Source: Hydrogenophilales bacterium 16-61-112
GTDB taxonomy: Bacteria; Pseudomonadota; Gammaproteobacteria; Burkholderiales; Thiobacillaceae
DNA length: 64,000 nucleotides
Assembly (NCBI GenBank): GCA_002257045.1
Contig: NCHD01000005.1
Span: forward strand, 1-64,000
Reading direction: 5' to 3'
Shown: piece by piece, positions 1 through 8,580 of the stretch
Position numbering within the stretch: the stretch's first letter is position 1
Layout: each line of letters begins with the position of its first letter
Notes under the pieces: model-generated
What the model was told of the DNA's origin: nothing
The model's input: the letters and a program-made list of their open reading frames with translations, nothing else
Databases searched by the model: none
Made by a program: the position numbers and the translations under genes

Positions 1-1780
1 CAATTTCTCCATCATCGCCCACATTGACCACGGCAAGTCCACGCTTGCCGACCGCCTGATCCAGTATTGCGGTGGATTGTCGGAGCGTGAAATGGAAGCG
101 CAAGTGCTCGATTCGATGGACCTCGAAAAAGAGCGCGGCATCACGATCAAGGCGCAAACCGCTGCCCTGAGCTACAAGGCGCAGGATGGCCTGACGTACA
201 AGCTGAACCTGATCGACACCCCGGGTCACGTCGACTTTTCCTATGAGGTGTCGCGCTCGCTATCGGCATGCGAAGGTGCGTTGCTGGTGGTCGATGCCTC
301 ACAGGGGGTGGAAGCGCAGACGGTGGCAAACTGCTATACGGCGATCGATCTCGGCGTCGAAGTCATCCCGGTGCTGAACAAGATCGATTTGCCTGCAGCC
401 GACCCGGATCGGGTGGCCGAGGAGATCGAGGACATCGTCGGTCTTGATGCCTCTGAGGCCGTCCGGGCCTCGGCCAAAACGGGCATCGGCATTGCCGAAA
501 TTCTTGAAGTGGTGGTCAAGCAAGTTCCGGCCCCCCGTGGCAATCAGGACGCGCCGCTGAAAGCGCTGATCATCGACTCGTGGTTCGATAACTACGTGGG
601 CGTCGTGATGCTGGTGCGGGTGGTGGACGGGGTGCTCAAGCCCAAGGACAAAATCCGCTTCATGGCGAGCGGCGCGCAGCATTTGACCGAACACGTCGGG
701 GTGTTCACGCCAAAGTCGGTGGATCGTCCCCAGTTGGCGGCGGGTGAAGTAGGCTTTGTCATCGCCGGCATCAAGGAGCTGAAATCGGCGCAGGTGGGCG
801 ACACCATTACCCTGCTCGACAACCCTGCGAGCGAGCCGCTGGCCGGATTCAAGAAGGTGCAGTCGCAGGTGTTTGCCGGGCTGTATCCGATCGAGTCGCA
901 CGATTTCGAAAACCTGCGTGATGCGCTGACCAAGCTGCAACTGAACGACGCGGCCCTGCAATTCGAACCGGAGGTCAGCCAGGCGCTGGGATTCGGTTTC
1001 CGCTGCGGTTTTCTCGGTCTGCTGCACATGGATATCGTGCAGGAAAGGCTCGAGCGCGAATACAACATGGACCTCATCACCACTGCGCCGACGGTGGTGT
1101 ACGAGGTGCTGATGAAAGATGGCACGATGATCAACGTCGAGAACCCGTTCAAGCTGCCTGAGTTGTCGAAGATCGAGGAAATCCGCGAGCCGATCATCAC
1201 CGCGACGATTTTCGTGCCGGAAGAATACGTTGGCAACGTCATCACCCTGTGCAACCAGAAGCGCGGGATGCAGGTCAACATGCAGTACCACGGTCGCCAG
1301 GTGATGCTGGTGTACGACCTGCCGATGAACGAAGTGGTGATGGACTTTTTCGACAAGCTGAAGTCGACCAGCCGCGGCTACGCCTCGCTCGACTATGAGT
1401 TCAAAGAATACCGCGCCGGCGATCTGGTCAAGCTCGATATTCTGGTCAACACCGAGAAAGTCGATGCGCTGTCGCTGATTGTTCACCGCGCCACCAGCGT
1501 GTATCGCGGGCGCGAACTGGCGTCGAAGATGCGCGAAATGATTCCGCGCCAGATGTTCGACGTGGCGGTGCAGGCGGCCATCGGCGCCAATGTGATTGCA
1601 CGTGAAAACGTCAAGGCGCTCAGGAAGAACGTGCTGGCCAAATGCTACGGCGGCGACATCAGCCGCAAGAAGAAGCTGCTTGAAAAGCAGAAGGCCGGCA
1701 AGCGCCGCATGAAGCAGGTCGGCAACGTCGAAATTCCGCAGGAAGCCTTTCTTGCGATTCTCCAGGTCTCGGACAAGTAA
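1..1780 (+). CDS. lepA: Elongation factor 4 (LepA), 5' end cut by window
   Basis: Ribosome-associated translational GTPase (EF-4, back-translocation/ribosome assembly factor). The reading frame is already open at base 2 with the G1 loop AHIDHGKST, so only about the first five codons of the family N-terminus are missing. The G3 motif DTPGH is near visible residue 72 and the G4 motif NKID near 126. Past the GTPase domain come the EF-G-like domains and the lysine-rich LepA C-terminal region ([17 protein letters not shown]). Visible length is 592 residues against about 597-600 for the family. It is followed after 5 bp by lepB on the same strand, the usual proteobacterial lepA-lepB pairing. The first in-frame start-like codon inside the window (TTG at 77) would delete the P-loop, so it is not the real start. 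Confidence 0.97.
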   Translation, partial: NFSIIAHIDHGKSTLADRLIQYCGGLSEREMEAQVLDSMDLEKERGITIKAQTAALSYKAQDGLTYKLNLIDTPGHVDFSYEVSRSLSACEGALLVVDASQGVEAQTVANCYTAIDLGVEVIPVLNKIDLPAADPDRVAEEIEDIVGLDASEAVRASAKTGIGIAEILEVVVKQVPAPRGNQDAPLKALIIDSWFDNYVGVVMLVRVVDGVLKPKDKIRFMASGAQHLTEHVGVFTPKSVDRPQLAAGEVGFVIAGIKELKSAQVGDTITLLDNPASEPLAGFKKVQSQVFAGLYPIESHDFENLRDALTKLQLNDAALQFEPEVSQALGFGFRCGFLGLLHMDIVQERLEREYNMDLITTAPTVVYEVLMKDGTMINVENPFKLPELSKIEEIREPIITATIFVPEEYVGNVITLCNQKRGMQVNMQYHGRQVMLVYDLPMNEVVMDFFDKLKSTSRGYASLDYEFKEYRAGDLVKLDILVNTEKVDALSLIVHRATSVYRGRELASKMREMIPRQMFDVAVQAAIGANVIARENVKALRKNVLAKCYGGDISRKKKLLEKQKAGKRRMKQVGNVEIPQEAFLAILQVSDK

Positions 1781-1785
1781 CCCTC

Positions 1786-2595
1786 ATGAACTTTGCCCTC
1801 ATTCTCTTTAGTGCGCTGGTAATCACCGGCGGCATCTGGCTGCTCGACGCATTGCTGCTCAAACGCAGCCGTGACCCGGGCGCCCGGGAGCCGATGCTGG
1901 TCGAATACGCCAAGAGTTTTTTCCCGGTCATTCTGATCGTGTTCGGCTTGCGTTCGTTTCTGGTGGAGCCGTTCAAGATACCGTCCGGCTCGATGATGCC
2001 GACGCTGCTGATCGGTGACTTCATCCTCGTCAACAAATACACCTACGGCATCCGCCTGCCGGTGATCAATCAAAAAATCGTGCAACTGAACAACCCCGAG
2101 CGCGGCGATGTCATGGTGTTTCGGTATCCGGCCGATCCCGGGCTCGATTACATCAAGCGCGTCATCGGCGTGCCAGGCGATGTGGTGGTCTACCGCAACA
2201 AGAAACTGACGATCAACGGCAAGCCTGTGCCCACCGCAGAAACCGGTATCTACAGTTACGTCGGCAACGGCCTCAACTACATCAGCGCAACGGTGTTCAA
2301 CGAATCGCTCAAGGCTGAGCCCCATGCCATGATGACCGAGGCAGACAAACCGTCCGTGTTTCCGCCGCAAGTGGCGGACTTCCCCTATCGTGAAAACTGC
2401 TCCTACAATGTCGACGGCGAAGGCTTCAGTTGCACAGTGCCGGCAGGCCAGTATTTCATGATGGGCGATAACCGCGATGCCAGTAACGATAGCCGCTACT
2501 GGGGATTCGTTCCGGACAGGAACATTGTTGGCAAGGCGTTTTTCATCTGGATGAGTTTCGACGATTTCAGCCGCATCGGCACCCGCATCAAATAA
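1786..2595 (+). CDS. lepB: Signal peptidase I
   Basis: Membrane serine protease (family S26) that removes signal peptides from Sec and Tat substrates at the outer face of the inner membrane. Two N-terminal hydrophobic segments (about residues 2-24 and 46-60) precede the catalytic domain. The nucleophile is Ser69 in IPSGSMMPTL and the general base Lys124 in DYIKRVIGVPGD; the C-terminal box GDNRDASNDSRYWGFV is intact. At 269 residues it has normal length. It lies 5 bp after lepA and 21 bp before the DUF4845 gene, so all three are probably co-transcribed. Confidence 0.96.
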   Translation: MNFALILFSALVITGGIWLLDALLLKRSRDPGAREPMLVEYAKSFFPVILIVFGLRSFLVEPFKIPSGSMMPTLLIGDFILVNKYTYGIRLPVINQKIVQLNNPERGDVMVFRYPADPGLDYIKRVIGVPGDVVVYRNKKLTINGKPVPTAETGIYSYVGNGLNYISATVFNESLKAEPHAMMTEADKPSVFPPQVADFPYRENCSYNVDGEGFSCTVPAGQYFMMGDNRDASNDSRYWGFVPDRNIVGKAFFIWMSFDDFSRIGTRIK

Positions 2596-2616
2596 ACCAA
2601 GAATCCAGGAGAGATC

Positions 2617-3018
2617 ATGCGTAATGTGTCCCCCATGCAGCATCGGCAACGTGGTTTGACCATGTTCAGCTTTTTGTTTTTTGCCGTGGTGTTTATTGCC
2701 ATCGCCATGCTGGCGATGAAGCTGGTGCCGGCTTATATCGAGTTTTTCTCGGTCAAGAAGATCCTGGCAACCATGGGTCAGGAGCCCGACCTCAAAGACA
2801 AAAGCAACGCCGATATTCGCAACGACTTTGCGAAGCGCGCCAGCGTGGGCTATGTCACGGTGGTCAAGCCTGAAGACATCAACGTCGTGCGTCAGGCTGG
2901 CGTGCCGGTGATTTCCGTCGATTACGCATTCCGTACCAAGCTGGTCGGCAACGTCAGCCTGGTCGTCGATTTCAGTGCCAGTTCGGACCCTAACGCGGCG
3001 CCCATCGAGGTTGAATAA
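2617..3018 (+). CDS. DUF4845 family membrane protein
   Basis: Small protein of 133 residues with one N-terminal transmembrane helix (about residues 13-30, [20 protein letters not shown]) and a soluble remainder probably facing the periplasm. Position between lepB and rnc and the overall pattern match the betaproteobacterial DUF4845 family, whose function is not known to me. A good ribosome binding site (AGGAGAG) precedes the ATG. Its 3' end overlaps the preferred TTG start of rnc by 8 bp, which suggests coupled translation. Confidence 0.85.
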   Translation: MRNVSPMQHRQRGLTMFSFLFFAVVFIAIAMLAMKLVPAYIEFFSVKKILATMGQEPDLKDKSNADIRNDFAKRASVGYVTVVKPEDINVVRQAGVPVISVDYAFRTKLVGNVSLVVDFSASSDPNAAPIEVE

Positions 3019-3691
3019 TCCCATTCTCATCCAGCGCCTGCAACAGGCGTTGGGCTATACCTTCATTCGCGCCGAGCTGTTGACGCAGGCGTTGACACAC
3101 CGCAGTTATGGCTCGATCAACAACGAGCGGCTCGAATTCCTCGGTGACTCCGTTTTGAACTGCACGGTTGCCCGTGCGCTTTACGATGCCTTCCCGGGCT
3201 TGCCCGAAGGCAGCTTGTCCCGCTTGCGCGCCAATCTGGTGCGCCAGGAAACGCTTGCCGACATCGCCATCGCCCTGCGTTTGGGGGAAACTCTGCGGCT
3301 GGGGGAGGGCGAACTCAAAAGTGGCGGCTTCCGCCGACCTTCGATTCTGGCCGATGCGCTGGAATCCCTGTTCGGTGCGGTTTTCCTGGAAGCGGGCTTC
3401 GATCAGGCAGCGGCTGTCGTGCGCCGCCTGTTCGATCCGCTGCTCGCGCAGATCGACCCCAAGGCATCGGGCAAGGATCCCAAGACGCAGTTGCAGGAAT
3501 GGTTGCAATCGCACCGCCAGCCATTGCCGGAATACCGTTTGGTCGGCACCGAAGGCGAAGCGCACGACCAGAATTTCATTGTTGAGTGCGTGCTTGGCAA
3601 GCCTGCGCTCATCACCCGCGGCGTCGGTAAAAGCCGCCGTGCAGCCGAACAGGAGGCCGCACGCCAGGCGTGTGAGGCATTGCAAAAATGA
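3011..3691 (+). CDS. rnc: Ribonuclease III
   Basis: Double-strand-specific endoribonuclease that processes rRNA precursors and many mRNAs. The RNase III signature [10 protein letters not shown] is at residues 38-47, and a C-terminal double-stranded RNA binding domain runs from about residue 155 to 226. A GTG at 2975 is also in frame. TTG at 3011 was preferred because the protein then begins [10 protein letters not shown], matching the E. coli N-terminus, and has the family length of 226 residues. The stop overlaps the era start (ATGA). Confidence 0.94.
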   Translation: MNNPILIQRLQQALGYTFIRAELLTQALTHRSYGSINNERLEFLGDSVLNCTVARALYDAFPGLPEGSLSRLRANLVRQETLADIAIALRLGETLRLGEGELKSGGFRRPSILADALESLFGAVFLEAGFDQAAAVVRRLFDPLLAQIDPKASGKDPKTQLQEWLQSHRQPLPEYRLVGTEGEAHDQNFIVECVLGKPALITRGVGKSRRAAEQEAARQACEALQK

Positions 3692-4590
3692 ATCAGTCAG
3701 TCGAATCCAGTCCGTTCAAATGTGGCCTCGTCGCCATCGTGGGGCGCCCCAACGTCGGCAAGTCGACCTTGCTCAACCGCATCGTCGGGCAGAAAGTCAG
3801 CATCACCTCGAAAAAGGCGCAAACCACGCGCCATCGGGTGATGGGCATCCATACCACCGACGAAGCACAGTTTGTGTTTGTCGATACCCCGGGATTCCAG
3901 ACCCGCTATACCGGCACCATGAACCGCACGATGAACAAGCGGGTGCGCGAAACGCTGTCGGACACCGACGTGGTGATGCTGCTGGTGGAAGCCGGTCGCC
4001 TGAAAAAAGAAGACCGCCAGGTGATCGAGTTGCTGCCGACGGATCGTCCGGTCATCCTGGTCGCCAACAAGATCGACCACGTGTCGGATCGTGGCGAGTT
4101 GATGGCGTATTTGCAGGAAGCGGCTGCCGCGTTCCCATTTACCGAAATCGTCCCGGTGTCGGCCAAACAGTCCAAAAATCTGGACGAACTGCTCAAAACC
4201 ATTCAGACCCATCTGCCCGAAAATGCGCCGCTTTTTGGCGAGGACGACGTCACCGATCAAACCGAGCGTCAACTGGCCGCCGAATTGATCCGCGAAAAGG
4301 TCTTTCGCCTGTGCGGCGAAGAGATCCCCTATGCGGTGGCCGTGCAGATCGACAAATTTGAAGAAGAGGGCAACCTGCGCCGCATCTTCGCCACTATCCT
4401 GGTCGATCGCGATAGCCACAAGCCGATCCTCATCGGCAAGGGGGGCGAAAAACTCAAGACCATCTCCACCCAGGCACGCCTCGACATGGAGCATGCCTTC
4501 GACAGCAAGGTGTATCTGGAAGTCTGGGTCAAGGTCAAGGGCGGCTGGGCCGATGACGTGCGGATGCTGAAATCGCTCGGACTGGACTGA
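3688..4590 (+). CDS. era: GTPase Era
   Basis: Ribosome-biogenesis GTPase that binds the 3' end of 16S rRNA. The P-loop GRPNVGKST is at residues 19-27, DTPG at 66-69 and NKID at 127-130. The C-terminal KH domain carries [11 protein letters not shown]. At 300 residues the length is normal. Its start overlaps the rnc stop by 4 bp (ATGA), consistent with the widespread rnc-era-recO order and coupled expression. Confidence 0.97.
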   Translation: MNQSVESSPFKCGLVAIVGRPNVGKSTLLNRIVGQKVSITSKKAQTTRHRVMGIHTTDEAQFVFVDTPGFQTRYTGTMNRTMNKRVRETLSDTDVVMLLVEAGRLKKEDRQVIELLPTDRPVILVANKIDHVSDRGELMAYLQEAAAAFPFTEIVPVSAKQSKNLDELLKTIQTHLPENAPLFGEDDVTDQTERQLAAELIREKVFRLCGEEIPYAVAVQIDKFEEEGNLRRIFATILVDRDSHKPILIGKGGEKLKTISTQARLDMEHAFDSKVYLEVWVKVKGGWADDVRMLKSLGLD

Positions 4591-4630
4591 AAGGCTGCAT
4601 GCCCTTCCGGGCACCCGCGGATAAAAGAAG

Positions 4631-5368
4631 ATGTCCACCGACGCCCGCATCAACAACGAACCCGGCTTCATCCTCCACACCTATTCCTTCAAGGAAACCA
4701 GCGTGGTCGCCGAGGTGTTTACCCGCAGCCATGGCCGCGTCGCCCTGATTGCTCGCGGCGCGCGTCGCCCGACTTCTGTGCTGCGCGGTCTGATGCAACC
4801 TTTCACGCCGCTGCTGCTGTCCTGGTTTGGCAAGTCGGACCTCAAAACCCTGCACGCAGCCGAATGGCATGGCGGCATTGTGCCCCCGCAGGGCCGCGCC
4901 CTGATGTGCGGGTTTTATCTCAATGAACTGCTGCTGCGCCTGCTGGCGCGCGGCGATGCGCACGAAACGCTTTACGCGCATTACGTTGGCACGCTCGCTC
5001 AACTGGCAGCAGAGGCTGAGACCCCGGATTTCGAACGCATTCTGCGCCGCTTTGAAAAACAGCTGCTCGGCGAAATCGGTTATGGCGCTACCTTTGATAT
5101 CGATGCCGACAGTGGGGCGCCAATTCAAGCAGACCGTCGCTATGTGTTCCAGCCAGAGCGCGGTGCGCTGCGCGCGAGCGGCCAACCGGGCTGCCCGGTA
5201 TCCGGCCAGACGCTGCTCGACCTGGCGGCCGACAGCTTCGAGCGGCCGCTGACATTGAGTGAATCGAAGTCCCTGATGCGCATGCTCATCAACCATACGC
5301 TCGGCGCCAAGCCACTTTATACTCGCCAGCTATTGCGCGAACTCACCGAACTGAATCCTTCTGCCTGA
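4631..5368 (+). CDS. recO: DNA repair protein RecO
   Basis: RecFOR-pathway mediator that helps load RecA onto SSB-coated single-stranded DNA. The N-terminal OB-fold region contains the family pattern YSFKETSVVAEVFTRSHG followed by ARGARRP. The 245-residue length and the position between era and pdxJ are typical. The zinc-finger cysteines of some RecO proteins are not conserved here, as is common in Proteobacteria. It begins 40 bp after era, and the pdxJ start lies 3 bp beyond its stop. Confidence 0.93.
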   Translation: MSTDARINNEPGFILHTYSFKETSVVAEVFTRSHGRVALIARGARRPTSVLRGLMQPFTPLLLSWFGKSDLKTLHAAEWHGGIVPPQGRALMCGFYLNELLLRLLARGDAHETLYAHYVGTLAQLAAEAETPDFERILRRFEKQLLGEIGYGATFDIDADSGAPIQADRRYVFQPERGALRASGQPGCPVSGQTLLDLAADSFERPLTLSESKSLMRMLINHTLGAKPLYTRQLLRELTELNPSA

Positions 5369-5371
5369 ATC

Positions 5372-6100
5372 ATGAGCATCTATCTCGGCGTCAACATCGA
5401 CCACATTGCCACCCTGCGCCAGGCGCGCAAGACCCGTTATCCCAGTCCGGTCGAAGCCGCATTGATGGCCGAAACCGCAGGCGCCGACTCGATCACCCTG
5501 CACCTGCGCGAAGACCGCCGCCACATCCAGGATGCCGACGTCGCCATCCTGCGCCAGGTGCTGAAAACCAAGATGAACCTGGAAATGGCCGTCACCGGGG
5601 AAATGCTCGGCATCGCACTCGCCACACAGCCGCAGGACGTTTGTCTGGTGCCGGAAAAACGCGAAGAGCTCACCACCGAAGGCGGCCTCGACGTCAAGGG
5701 CCAGTCGGACAAAATTGCCGACGCCTGCAAGTGTCTAGGCGACGCCGGAATCCGCGTTTCACTCTTCATCGACCCCGACTTCGCCCAGCTCGACGCCGCC
5801 CGCCAGTGCGGAGCGCCGGTCGTCGAAATCCACACCGGCGCCTATGCCGATGCGCTGATGGATGTAGCCCGCATCGCCGAGTTCGAACGCATCCGCACGG
5901 CCGTTGCCTACGGCCAGAGCATCGGTCTGAAGGTCAATGCCGGGCATGGACTAACTTATCACAACGTCCAGCCGATTGCCGCGCTGCCCGGCATCCATGA
6001 ACTCAATATCGGCCATGCGATCGTTGCGCAGGCCCTGTTCGTCGGATGGAAGGAGGCGGTGGCGGAAATGAAGCGGCTGATGATGGAAGCGGCTGGGTGA
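5372..6100 (+). CDS. pdxJ: Pyridoxine 5'-phosphate synthase
   Basis: Condenses 1-deoxy-D-xylulose 5-phosphate with 3-amino-2-oxopropyl phosphate in de novo vitamin B6 synthesis. The N-terminus [18 protein letters not shown] and the block [14 protein letters not shown] are family hallmarks, and 242 residues is full length. It is the last gene of the lepA-pdxJ run. The acpS gene that often follows pdxJ in Proteobacteria is absent; an unrelated lipoprotein unit follows instead. Confidence 0.96.
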   Translation: MSIYLGVNIDHIATLRQARKTRYPSPVEAALMAETAGADSITLHLREDRRHIQDADVAILRQVLKTKMNLEMAVTGEMLGIALATQPQDVCLVPEKREELTTEGGLDVKGQSDKIADACKCLGDAGIRVSLFIDPDFAQLDAARQCGAPVVEIHTGAYADALMDVARIAEFERIRTAVAYGQSIGLKVNAGHGLTYHNVQPIAALPGIHELNIGHAIVAQALFVGWKEAVAEMKRLMMEAAG

Positions 6101-6180
6101 AGCGGATGCAGCCTGGGTTTTGAGAGCCGGAAAAATGGGTTGATCGGTTTGCTGAAACCCCGGTTTTTACGCCGAGCCGG

Positions 6181-6208
6181 TTGCGCTGGAGAAGTGCGTC
6201 GTTATAAT
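6181..6208 (+). promoter_or_regulatory. Sigma-70-type promoter for the lipoprotein gene
   Basis: The -35 box TTGCGC (6181-6186) and a perfect TATAAT (6203-6208) are separated by 16 bp. Transcription would start near 6215, giving a leader of about 150 nt before the start codon at 6365. The start falls just before a perfect palindrome at 6220. Confidence 0.65.
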
Positions 6209-6219
6209 TCCCGGCCCAT

Positions 6220-6270
6220 CGGATATTGCAATATCCGGGGGGATGTAAACAGCACCAGTAAGAAGTGCTG
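6220..6270 (+). promoter_or_regulatory. Perfect 18-bp palindrome plus leader hairpin
   Basis: Bases 6220-6237 form a perfect inverted repeat CGGATATTG/CAATATCCG beginning about 5 bp after the predicted transcription start. A second hairpin, CAGCAC...GTGCTG, occupies 6250-6270. The first element could be a repressor operator or a hairpin at the mRNA 5' end that stabilises the transcript. No known riboswitch class was recognised. Confidence 0.5.
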
Positions 6271-6364
6271 CTCTTTGCCGGATGGACCGTTGAACCGTCA
6301 TCCATTCATGGCAGTTTGAATATTGCGGAGCTTCCCGAATTTTTTCTCACTTAAGGAAGAAGCA

Positions 6365-6769
6365 ATGAATCGAATGACACAATCCCTGCTGGTCGCAGCA
6401 ACAACAGGCTTTTTATTATCGGCCTGCGCCACGCCTCCCAAAACGGCAGCGACTAAAACCTATCACGTGAAGTCGCAAAAGCTCGTTTTTGGTGGAACGT
6501 TCAGCCCGGATGCCAATGAGTTGATCATTACCGTCAACGACGACCCGATCATGAAAGGTGGTTTTCCCCCTTACACGCCCACCCAGAATCTCAATGGAAG
6601 CTATAAGAACATACAAATATCTGCGCATTGCTATTTTGGGAGTGTCCTGGGATCGAAGGGCGGTAAATTCGGCTTGATCGCCGGTATGATCCAGTCAGCT
6701 AACAGCAGTTCGGCGGATAAATGCGATTTGACCGTGAACGCCAAAGCTGCTGAAACCCTGTATTTTTAG
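6365..6769 (+). CDS. Small predicted lipoprotein, unknown function
   Basis: Protein of 134 residues with a lipoprotein signal peptide ending in the lipobox LSAC (Cys about residue 20). The mature part has no domain I recognise. An upstream in-frame start at 6323 was rejected: the ATG at 6365 has a good ribosome binding site (AAGGAAG) and puts the signal sequence at the N-terminus. It is a single-gene unit with its own promoter, a structured leader of about 150 nt and a terminator at 6797. Confidence 0.75.
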   Translation: MNRMTQSLLVAATTGFLLSACATPPKTAATKTYHVKSQKLVFGGTFSPDANELIITVNDDPIMKGGFPPYTPTQNLNGSYKNIQISAHCYFGSVLGSKGGKFGLIAGMIQSANSSSADKCDLTVNAKAAETLYF

Positions 6770-6796
6770 TCAGCCGACAAGCTATCCCGTAGGAAA

Positions 6797-6840
6797 AAGA
6801 GCCCCTGTAACGCGATGCGTTGCAGGGGCTCTTGTCATTT
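6797..6840. terminator. Rho-independent terminator
   Basis: AAGAGCCCCTG pairs with CAGGGGCTCTT (6823-6833), and the inner stem continues with one G-T pair. Flanking A-rich and T-rich ends would allow it to end the lipoprotein transcript and possibly the converging dedA transcript. Confidence 0.8.
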
Positions 6841-6953
6841 GTGACTCGAATTCTCGTCTTGCACAAGTCGGGTTTAATGCGGCGTGCTGTGCTCATTGAG
6901 TCGAGCCGTCAAACGCGGGAAGAGCAAGTTGTCAGAGCGCGGAGCCCCGGGGC

Positions 6954-7550
6954 TTAATGACGCTTATGCCACCACACATAGCCGCCAATAATCAGGGTGA
7001 CGAAGGCGATCACGCCGATGGTGATGTGGTGCTGGTATTCCTTGATGAGCGCTTCGTTGCCACCAAGAAAATAACCGAACAGCGTGAGAATCAGCGACCA
7101 CAGGCCGGCGCCGAGGCAGGTGTAGAGTGCGAAGGCGCCGGGGTTCATGCGGGTGAGGCCGGCCGGGATCGAGATCAGGTGGCGGATGCCGGGGATGAGG
7201 CGGCCGGTGAAGGTGGAGACGGCACCATGCTTGAGGAAGAAAGCATCGGTCTTGTGCAGCAGTTCGGGGCGCACAAAAAAGTAGCGGCCCCAGCGTTCGA
7301 GGAAAGGGCGCCCCAGCCACATCGACACCACGTAATTCAACGACGCGCCAACCAGGCTTCCCAAGGTTGAGGCCAGCACGATCAGTCCAAAATTCATTTG
7401 TCCCTGGTGTGCCAGATAACCTGCGGGGATCAGCACAAGCTCGCTGGGTACCGGTAGCACGGTCGATTCCAGCGCCATCAGGATGAAGATGCCGGTGTAG
7501 CCCCAGTCGTGAACCGTGGCGAGAATCCAGTCGATGAAAGTGTGGAGCAT
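6954..7550 (-). CDS. DedA family membrane protein
   Basis: Integral inner-membrane protein of the DedA/SNARE-associated family, members of which act as undecaprenyl-phosphate or phospholipid flippases and support envelope integrity. It has several hydrophobic segments and the family block FTGRLIPGIRHLISIPAG, plus the ESTVLPVPSEL motif near the N-terminus. At 198 residues the length is typical. It lies downstream of secF on the same strand, separated by 88 bp filled with heptamer repeats. No clear ribosome binding site is visible just before its ATG. Confidence 0.9.
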   Translation of the reverse strand: MLHTFIDWILATVHDWGYTGIFILMALESTVLPVPSELVLIPAGYLAHQGQMNFGLIVLASTLGSLVGASLNYVVSMWLGRPFLERWGRYFFVRPELLHKTDAFFLKHGAVSTFTGRLIPGIRHLISIPAGLTRMNPGAFALYTCLGAGLWSLILTLFGYFLGGNEALIKEYQHHITIGVIAFVTLIIGGYVWWHKRH

Positions 7551-7557
7551 TTTTGGG

Positions 7558-7638
7558 TGAGCGGCGAGCGGTGAGCGGTGAGGGTGAGCGGTGAGTGGTG
7601 AGGACTCCCCTCACTGCTTACCGCTTACTGTTTACCCC
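7558..7638. repeat. Degenerate heptamer array (TGAGCGG-like), inverted arms
   Basis: On the plus strand, heptamers TGAGCGG, CGAGCGG, TGAGCGG, a 6-mer, TGAGCGG and TGAGTGG run head to tail. They are followed at 7611-7638 by TCACTGC, TTACCGC, TTACTGT and TTACCCC, which are roughly complementary. The two arms could form an imperfect hairpin. The array fills the whole secF-dedA gap and ends at the secF stop codon. Confidence 0.75.
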
Positions 7639-8571
7639 TCAAACAACCGCTTCTTCTTTCTTTTCGATGGGCTTGATGAAATGCTCGCGCTTGACGCCGA
7701 GCATCAGCAGTAGCGGGGAGGCAACGAGAACCGATGAATAGATGCCGAACATGATGCCGATGGTGAGCGCCAGCGCGAAGTTGTGCAGCGCCTCGCCGCC
7801 GAAGAAAAACATGGCCAGCACCATGAGCTGGGTCGAACCGTGGGTGATGATAGTGCGGCTCATGGTGCGAGTGATGGCGTCGTCGATGATCTCGGGAATC
7901 GTGGCGCCGCGCATCTTGCGGATGTTTTCGCGAATCCGGTCGAACACGACGACCGACTCGTTGACCGAGTAACCCAGGACAGCCAGCACGCCCGCCAGCA
8001 CGGTGAGGGTGAATTCCCACTGGAAGAACGCGAACACGCCCAGGATGATGACGATGTCATGCATGTTGGCGAGCATGCCGGCCACCGCGAAGCGCCATTC
8101 GAAGCGAATCGCCAGATAGGCCATGATGCCGAAGGCGACCACCAGCAGCGCCAGCGCACCGTTGTCGTAGAGTTCCTTGCCGACCTGCGGGCCGACGAAG
8201 TCGACGCGCTTGAGCTCGACTGTACTGTCGGCGGCTTGCAGGGCAGCCATCACGCGATTGCTGGTTTCAGCTGCATTGGTCTGGCCTTTGTTGGGCAGGC
8301 GGATCAGCACATCGTGGCTGGTGCCGAAGTTCTGCACCGATATTTCCGGCAGGCCGGTTTTTTCCAGCGTGCTTCGAACCGCCGGCAGGTTGGCGGCCTG
8401 GCTGTAGCGCACTTCGATCACGGTGCCGCCGGTGAAGTCGACGCCAAAGTTGAGCCCCTTGTCCCACAGCGCCCATATCGAGAACAGGAAGGTGAGCAGG
8501 GAAATGGCCGTTGTCGCCTTGCCCCAGCTCATGAAGGGGATGGTTTTTCTGAAGGGGAAAAATTCCAGCAT
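7639..8571 (-). CDS. secF: Protein translocase subunit SecF
   Basis: RND-like partner of SecD that uses the proton gradient to help complete Sec-dependent export. It has an N-terminal transmembrane helix, the block GVDFTGGTVIEVRY, a periplasmic domain and five further C-terminal membrane helices, including the conserved VNESVVVFDRIREN region. The 310-residue length is normal. It starts 9 bp after the secD stop on the same strand, forming the standard yajC-secD-secF operon. Confidence 0.96.
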   Translation of the reverse strand: MLEFFPFRKTIPFMSWGKATTAISLLTFLFSIWALWDKGLNFGVDFTGGTVIEVRYSQAANLPAVRSTLEKTGLPEISVQNFGTSHDVLIRLPNKGQTNAAETSNRVMAALQAADSTVELKRVDFVGPQVGKELYDNGALALLVVAFGIMAYLAIRFEWRFAVAGMLANMHDIVIILGVFAFFQWEFTLTVLAGVLAVLGYSVNESVVVFDRIRENIRKMRGATIPEIIDDAITRTMSRTIITHGSTQLMVLAMFFFGGEALHNFALALTIGIMFGIYSSVLVASPLLLMLGVKREHFIKPIEKKEEAVV

Positions 8572-8580
8572 GGGGGATCC

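Noticed and set aside
299-1486. Long minus-strand open frame (395 codons) inside lepA
   Set aside because: Shadow of the GC-rich lepA coding sequence; composition is His/Gln/Arg-biased and matches no protein.
2975-3010. Longer rnc start at GTG 2975
   Set aside because: Would add 12 residues absent from the family and overlap the DUF4845 gene by 44 bp; TTG at 3011 fits the conserved N-terminus.
6238-6364. Possible c-di-GMP or other known riboswitch before the lipoprotein gene
   Set aside because: The hairpins do not match the conserved core of any riboswitch I know; kept only as a structured leader.
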